DNA of 6,760 nt, taken from NCBI GenBank assembly GCA_023127905.1, contig JAGMEZ010000271.1, forward strand, positions 1 to 6,760. Reading direction: 5' to 3'. The translations under genes and the position numbers were made by a program. Source of the DNA: Caldifarciminota bacterium. Its GTDB lineage: Bacteria > Hydrothermota > E44-bin80. Shown here piece after piece: positions 1 through 4,230 of the stretch (its first letter is position 1; every line of letters starts with the position of its first letter). The notes under the pieces were generated by a model. It ran no database searches. It saw only the letters and a list, made by a program, of their open reading frames with translations, and was not told the DNA's origin.

Positions 1-851
1 TGCTGGAAACTCCCTGTGTAATTGTCGACGTTCAGAGATGTGGACCATCTGAAGGCATACCAAACTCCCCTGGCCAAGGAGATGTTATGCAAGCAAGATG
101 GGGTTCCCATGGAGATTACGAAGTCATTGCACTTTCCCCAAATTCTCCACAAGAAATGTTCGAACTGATGATTAAATCATTTAATTACTCGGAAAAATAC
201 CGTACACCTGTTGTTTTATTAGCAGATCAATCAGTTGGTTGTATGGTTGAAGAAGTCGTTATTCCACCTGCTAACAAGATAAAAATCGAACGCCGAAAGC
301 TGTATAAGGGACCGAAAGATAAGTATCTCCCATTCCAGTATGACAAAGACCTTGTTCCCCCAATGGTTATTACAGGAGATGGTTATAAATTCCATGTCAC
401 CGGTCTAACCCATGATGAAAAAGGTTATCCTGTTATGAATGAAGAATGCCAGGAACTTAATGTCCATAGGCTTGTCAGGAAAATTCGTAATTACACGGAT
501 AAAATCGTAGAAACTGAAGAGAAAAATATTTCCGATGCAGAAATTGTTGTTATATCTTATGGAATAACCTCAAGAACCGCAGAAAAAGCAATAAAACAAG
601 CAAGAAAAGATGGAATTAAAGTCGGAAGTCTACGCCTTATTACCATCTGGCCATTTCCTGATAACATTGTACGAAAACTTTCTCGGAAAGTAAAGGCAAT
701 TATCGTTGCTGAACTCAATTATGGACAAATATTATTAGAGGTCCAAAGATGTAACTATGGGAATGCAAAGCTTCACTTTGCCGAATACGGAAATGAGGAA
801 ATTCAAGATCAAGAACCAATCCTTAACGCAATAAGGAGTTTATCGAAATGA
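1..851 (+). CDS. korA: 2-oxoacid:ferredoxin oxidoreductase, alpha subunit (alpha-1), 5'-truncated by window
   Basis: The frame is open from base 3 (the first two bases belong to a split codon) to TGA 849-851, giving 282 visible residues; the ATG at 87 is internal. By comparison with the second alpha gene in this window, about 100 N-terminal residues, including the YPITP motif, lie upstream. Visible family marks are the QR.GPS.G.P loop (bases 33-65), QARWGSHGDYE, the RRLYKGPKDKY segment, and the C-terminal transketolase-like domain with LRLITIWPFP. The family binds TPP at the interface with beta and helps bind the 2-oxoacid and CoA in the cytoplasm. The loop is unusual: it reads RCGPSEGIPN, where the usual form (and alpha-2) is RGGPSTG.PT, so the final Thr has become Asn. 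The stop overlaps the start of the next gene by ATGA, so translation is probably coupled. Substrate is unknown; Kor (2-oxoglutarate) is the nearest guess among OFORs. Confidence 0.93.
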   Translation, partial: LETPCVIVDVQRCGPSEGIPNSPGQGDVMQARWGSHGDYEVIALSPNSPQEMFELMIKSFNYSEKYRTPVVLLADQSVGCMVEEVVIPPANKIKIERRKLYKGPKDKYLPFQYDKDLVPPMVITGDGYKFHVTGLTHDEKGYPVMNEECQELNVHRLVRKIRNYTDKIVETEEKNISDAEIVVISYGITSRTAEKAIKQARKDGIKVGSLRLITIWPFPDNIVRKLSRKVKAIIVAELNYGQILLEVQRCNYGNAKLHFAEYGNEEIQDQEPILNAIRSLSK

Positions 852-1663
852 AAAATGAAACTCATCCAATGGAAAATTATCTCAGGATGGATAGAATTCC
901 GCATATATGGTGTCCTGGTTGTGGAATTGGTCTGGCTGTCACAGCCCTCGTCTCCGCAATTGAGAAAGCAAATCTTGATTTGAACAAACTTTGTGTCGTC
1001 TCAGGGATTGGGTGTACAGGAAGGGTTGCAGGCTATATAAAACTCGATTCTTTCCATACAACACATGGACGTGCAATTCCCTTTGCAACTGGTATTAAAT
1101 TAGCAAACCCTGAATTAAAACTAATAGTCGTTTCAGGTGATGGAGATCTAATTTCAATTGGAGGGAATCATTTTATACATGCAGCAAGAAGAAATATAGA
1201 TATGGTCGTAATATGTGTCAATAATTTCATTTATGCAATGACAGGTGGACAGGTTGCACCAACAACACCAAGTCCAGCATACACCACTACATCTCCTTAT
1301 GGAAACTTTGAACCATCATCTAATGTCCCACAGATTGCAGAATCTGCAGGTGCGGTATATGTTGCAAGGTGGACAGCACTCCATATCCGAAGATTAACAA
1401 ATTCGATACTTGAAGCACTAAACAAGCCAGGGTTTTCTGTTGTCGAAGTCATCTCTCCCTGTGCACAGTACTATTCAAGAATCAACAGGCTTGGTGATGG
1501 CATGGATATGATGAAATTTTATCACGATAATTCAGAGATTAAACATTTTGAACCCACAGATAACCTTTCCATTGGATACCAGAAAGAAATTACTGTAGGT
1601 AAATTCGTCGATAGAGAAAGACCTACCTATACTGAATCTTTTCAGAAGTGGCTGAAAAAATAA
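848..1663 (+). CDS. korB: 2-oxoacid:ferredoxin oxidoreductase, beta subunit (beta-1), intact motifs
   Basis: This 271-residue protein is the TPP- and [4Fe-4S]-binding subunit of a cytoplasmic OFOR. It carries all expected marks: WCPGCG with C22 and C25, GIGC with C56, and SPC with C205, which together match the four cluster ligands of the family. The Mg-TPP signature is GDGD (97-100) followed by NNFIY (125-129) and MTGGQ (131-135); HGRAIPFATG and GGNHFIHAARRN are also typical. The ATG at 848 overlaps the previous stop (ATGA) and is preceded by AAGGAG at 833-838, nine bases upstream. The gene ends in TAA, and a 44-base gap separates it from the next alpha gene. It should be the catalytically competent beta subunit of the cluster. 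No ferredoxin-like delta subunit is visible; one could lie upstream of the window. Confidence 0.95.
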   Translation: MKNETHPMENYLRMDRIPHIWCPGCGIGLAVTALVSAIEKANLDLNKLCVVSGIGCTGRVAGYIKLDSFHTTHGRAIPFATGIKLANPELKLIVVSGDGDLISIGGNHFIHAARRNIDMVVICVNNFIYAMTGGQVAPTTPSPAYTTTSPYGNFEPSSNVPQIAESAGAVYVARWTALHIRRLTNSILEALNKPGFSVVEVISPCAQYYSRINRLGDGMDMMKFYHDNSEIKHFEPTDNLSIGYQKEITVGKFVDRERPTYTESFQKWLKK

Positions 1664-1694
1664 GTTTAAATTGTGTAAATACCTTTAGAATAAA

Positions 1695-1701
1695 AAGGAG
1701 G
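1695..1701 (+). promoter_or_regulatory. Shine-Dalgarno sequence deciding the TTG start of alpha-2
   Basis: AAGGAGG ends six bases before TTG 1708-1710, the best SD in the window. It supports the TTG as the true start of the second alpha gene. The rest of the 44-base gap (1664-1707) is AT-rich; I see no convincing promoter or terminator in it, so the gene is probably in the same transcript as its upstream neighbours. Confidence 0.85.
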
Positions 1702-1707
1702 CTATAA

Positions 1708-2937
1708 TTGAGAGCTAATCCCAGAGATGTTCGTACAGGCATTCTATACATAGATGGCGATGTCGCAGCTGCTGAGGGAGCTCTTGCAGCTGGGTGCAAA
1801 TTTGTAGGAGGTTATCCAATTACGCCATCAACCGAGGCTGCAGAAGCGTTCGTACGAAGGGCTCCACAGGTAGGTGCGATGTTCATTCAAATGGAAGACG
1901 AACTTGGTTCCATATCAGCTGTTATGGGTGCATCTCTCTCAGGAAAGAAATCTATGACCATAACCTCTGGTCCCGGTTTCTCACTTATGATGGAAACCAT
2001 TGGATTCGGGGCTATGCTGGAAATCCCTTTCGTTATCATTAACATCCAACGTGGTGGGCCATCCACAGGAGTCCCAACCAAAACAGGTCAGGCAGATATG
2101 ATGCAAGCACGTTGGGGTTCACAAGGAGATTATGAGGTTATTACACTTTCTCCTGACTCTCCTCAGGAAAGCTTCGATTTTACAATAAAAGCATTTAACC
2201 TTGCCGAAAAATACAGGGTTCCTGTGATGTTAATGTCTGATGAATGTGTCGGACATATGACTGAAAAAGTTGTGGTACCTGAAGCTGATAAAATAGAAAT
2301 AGAACCACGAAGGCTGTACAAAGGACCTAAGGATAAATATGTACCATTTAAACCGGATAAAGACCTCGTTCCACCAATGGTAAAAGCAGGCGATGGGTAT
2401 AAATTGTACCTTTCTGCACTCACACACAACGAAAGAGGATATCCAACACAAAATATAAAAAATTCCTCTTCAAGAAGGTTGATCGACAAGATCAGGCTCA
2501 ATGCAGATGATATTATAGAAATAAAGGAAGAAGGATTAGAGGATGCAGAGGTCGTCGTTGTTTCGTATGGGATAACGTCACGGGTTGCATTCAGAGCAAT
2601 AGAGCAAGCGCGAAAATTGGGTATTAAAGTAGGAAATCTAAGATTGGTAACAGTTTGGCCATTTCCCGATAAAAAGATAACTGAACTTTCGAAGAAAGTA
2701 AAAGGTTTTGTCGTTCCAGAAATAAACTACGGTCAAGTTGTTTTTGAAGTTGAACGATGTGTTCATGGAAATGCAAATATTATTCTCGTCCCTCATGGTG
2801 GAGCATCTGTTCACAATCCAAATGACATTCTCACCGCAATTAAAACGATTGTAAAAGACAAAAAAAGATATGATGGAATTCTTGAGTTTAAAACTGAGTT
2901 AGAGCTTCGAATTTTTGGAAGTGGAGATAATAAATGA
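1708..2937 (+). CDS. korA: 2-oxoacid:ferredoxin oxidoreductase, alpha subunit (alpha-2), complete
   Basis: This 409-residue alpha subunit starts at TTG 1708. It shows YPITPSTE (36-43), the MEDELGSI segment with E65, TSGPGFSLMMET (86-97), and the loop QRGGPSTGVPTKTGQ (114-128). The loop contains R115 and T124, which by spacing correspond to the Arg and Thr reported as important in the Sulfolobus OFOR (from memory). The C-terminal domain contains LRLVTVWPFP. It is clearly a paralog of the partial alpha gene at the window start but keeps the canonical loop. It also has about 26 extra C-terminal residues, charged and ending in GSGDNK, which alpha-1 lacks. Its TGA stop (2935-2937) overlaps the next start by ATGA. 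With an intact beta subunit it should form the TPP active site. Substrate identity cannot be read from the sequence. Confidence 0.95.
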   Translation: MRANPRDVRTGILYIDGDVAAAEGALAAGCKFVGGYPITPSTEAAEAFVRRAPQVGAMFIQMEDELGSISAVMGASLSGKKSMTITSGPGFSLMMETIGFGAMLEIPFVIINIQRGGPSTGVPTKTGQADMMQARWGSQGDYEVITLSPDSPQESFDFTIKAFNLAEKYRVPVMLMSDECVGHMTEKVVVPEADKIEIEPRRLYKGPKDKYVPFKPDKDLVPPMVKAGDGYKLYLSALTHNERGYPTQNIKNSSSRRLIDKIRLNADDIIEIKEEGLEDAEVVVVSYGITSRVAFRAIEQARKLGIKVGNLRLVTVWPFPDKKITELSKKVKGFVVPEINYGQVVFEVERCVHGNANIILVPHGGASVHNPNDILTAIKTIVKDKKRYDGILEFKTELELRIFGSGDNK

Positions 2938-3695
2938 ATAAAAATCCAATCCTTAACGCCTTAGGGGAAACCTTAAAGAAAGTTGGTATTGATAAAAAGA
3001 AAGTGTGTATAACTTCAGATATTTTTTACAAACCAGAGGACATAAAACCTCTTGGAGTAGATTTCTATCATATTCACCGCGGGAGGTCGATAGCCTTTGC
3101 AACGGGACTAAAACTTGGAAATCCAGCACTAAAAGTTATCGCATTCATTGGAGACCTTTCGACGCTGGGGGGAAATCACTTTGTCCATGCCGGAAGAAGA
3201 AATATGAATCTCGTAACTATATGCATTAATAATTATATCTATCCTTTTAAAGCTACAAAGAAACCAGTAAAAACATCTTTCTCAACGTATTCAAATTTTG
3301 AGCGACCATTTAATATGCCCCACCTTGCAAAATCATGCGGTGCTGTGTTTGTAGCACGGTGGACATCCCTACATACTAAGGAACTATCATCTTCTATAAC
3401 AAAGGCTCTTCACAAATCAGGATTTTCAGCAATCGAAGTCATTTCACCAGGTGGACATTACTTTGCAGGAATTCCTGACTTAAAGGAAGAACCCGATCTG
3501 ATAAAATTCTATTATAAGAATTCGGAAATAAAAAATGGTGAAGAAACCATGAATCTTGAAATAGAATTTGGGAAGAAAATAATAGTAGGTGAATTTATTG
3601 ACAGAGAAAGACCAACATTCATCGATCTATACAACAAAAGACTTTCTAAAGTTTTAGGAGATAAATTTGAACCGTATGGAGGCAACCGTGACTGA
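2934..3695 (+). CDS. Degenerate OFOR beta-like subunit (beta-2), cofactor sites lost
   Basis: This 253-residue protein is plainly homologous to beta-1: it shares GR.IAFATG.KL.NP, GGNHFVHAGRRN, VARWTSLH, EVISP and GEFIDRERPTF. Yet the catalytic marks are gone. The N-terminal WCPGCG region is missing, GIGC is absent, and the last cluster cysteine is glycine (G173 in SPGGHYF), so none of the four [4Fe-4S] ligands remains. GDGD is shortened by two residues to GD before LSTLGGNHF, and MTGGQ is replaced by PFKATKKP; only the NN.IY part of the TPP signature survives (99-103). The frame is undamaged, the ATG overlaps the alpha-2 stop, and GGAG at 2923-2926 serves as SD. It is therefore probably an expressed, non-catalytic subunit rather than a decaying pseudogene. 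A structural or regulatory partner for one of the alpha subunits is my inference. Confidence 0.88.
   Translation: MNKNPILNALGETLKKVGIDKKKVCITSDIFYKPEDIKPLGVDFYHIHRGRSIAFATGLKLGNPALKVIAFIGDLSTLGGNHFVHAGRRNMNLVTICINNYIYPFKATKKPVKTSFSTYSNFERPFNMPHLAKSCGAVFVARWTSLHTKELSSSITKALHKSGFSAIEVISPGGHYFAGIPDLKEEPDLIKFYYKNSEIKNGEETMNLEIEFGKKIIVGEFIDRERPTFIDLYNKRLSKVLGDKFEPYGGNRD
3678..3682 (+). promoter_or_regulatory. Shine-Dalgarno sequence deciding the GTG start of the gamma subunit
   Basis: GGAGG lies five bases before GTG 3688-3690. In-frame TTG 3667 and ATG 3676 are possible longer starts but lack a comparable SD. Starting at GTG gives the usual gamma N-terminus, (M)[12 protein letters not shown]. 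Confidence 0.85.
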
Positions 3696-4230
3696 AATTA
3701 GATTTGGAGGATTTGGTGGACAAGGAATAATCAGATCCGGAATTATCATTGGGAGGGCAGCCTCTATCTACGATAATAAGTCCGCAACGATGAATCAATC
3801 ATTTGGCCCAGAGGCACGAGGCGGCGCATGCAGTTCTCAACTGGTAATATCAGAAGACAGGGTCCTCTATCCCTATGTCATACGAACCGATATTCTCGTT
3901 GCTTTGTCTCAGGAGGGATACGAAAAGTTTGTGCATGAACTTAAAGATAACGGGAAGCTGCTTTACGATGAAGACTTAGTGAAACTAAAGAGCACAAAAA
4001 GAATCGATACTTATTCAATTCCCGCTACAAAATTTGCAGAAGAACTGGGTAATCGCATTATTGCTAACGTAGTAATGCTCGGTTTCCTTACCTCTATCAC
4101 CCAGGTAGTATCTAAAGAAGCTATGAATAAGGCACTTCCAGAATCTGTTCCTGAAAGATATGTAGAACTCAATATTAAAGCATTTGACAAAGGTTACAAG
4201 TATGGCATCGAACAGAAAAAAGCAAAGTAA
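3688..4230 (+). CDS. korC: 2-oxoacid:ferredoxin oxidoreductase, gamma subunit
   Basis: This 180-residue protein matches the OFOR gamma (KorC/PorG-like) family, which helps bind CoA in the multi-subunit enzyme. The family signature is clear: GFGGQG at residues 8-13, then the segment [18 protein letters not shown], then [15 protein letters not shown] choose GTG 3688 rather than upstream in-frame starts because GGAGG sits just before it and the resulting N-terminus is canonical. The start overlaps the end of beta-2 by eight bases (GTGACTGA), and the gene's TAA lies 29 bases inside the following hdrA gene, so the five Kor genes and hdrA look translationally linked. Only one gamma gene serves the two alpha and two beta genes visible here, which favours a single mixed complex over two separate enzymes. 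That is an inference, since a second gamma could lie outside the window. Confidence 0.93.
   Translation: MTEIRFGGFGGQGIIRSGIIIGRAASIYDNKSATMNQSFGPEARGGACSSQLVISEDRVLYPYVIRTDILVALSQEGYEKFVHELKDNGKLLYDEDLVKLKSTKRIDTYSIPATKFAEELGNRIIANVVMLGFLTSITQVVSKEAMNKALPESVPERYVELNIKAFDKGYKYGIEQKKAK
4189..4193 (+). promoter_or_regulatory. Probable ribosome binding site for hdrA
   Basis: AAAGG lies eight bases before ATG 4202 inside the end of the gamma gene. It is weaker than the other SDs here, and translation may depend partly on coupling to the gamma gene. An in-frame TTG at 4184 is an alternative start but has no SD of its own. Confidence 0.55.

Larger units (their letters stand above)
3..3695 (+). repeat. 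Tandem paralogous alpha-beta gene pairs
   Basis: The block alpha-1/beta-1 (3-1663) is followed by a homologous block alpha-2/beta-2 (1708-3695) in the same order. Both alphas share RRLYKGPKDKY and the WPFP domain; both betas share VARWT.LH and DRERPT near the C-terminus. The copies have diverged well beyond recent duplication, with different cofactor and substrate motifs retained in each. Confidence 0.9.

Noticed and set aside
816..829. 14-base identity (ccaatccttaacgc) between the alpha-1 end and the beta-2 start at 2946-2959, encoding PILNA in both
   Set aside because: Could mark recombination, but the beta-2 N-terminus aligns acceptably with beta-1 and the match is too short to separate from chance.
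1664..1707. Possible promoter or TATA-like box (TTTAAAT) in the gap before alpha-2
   Set aside because: The gap is only 44 bases and AT-rich like the rest of the window; no paired -35/-10 or clear archaeal promoter element could be supported.
3667..3687. Upstream TTG/ATG starts for the gamma subunit
   Set aside because: They add residues not typical of the family and lack an SD; GTG 3688 has GGAGG five bases upstream and gives the canonical N-terminus.
849..3695. Genome-wide UGA reassignment (to Trp or Gly)
   Set aside because: TGA is the natural stop of alpha-1, alpha-2 and beta-2 at the expected protein ends, and Trp is encoded by TGG throughout.
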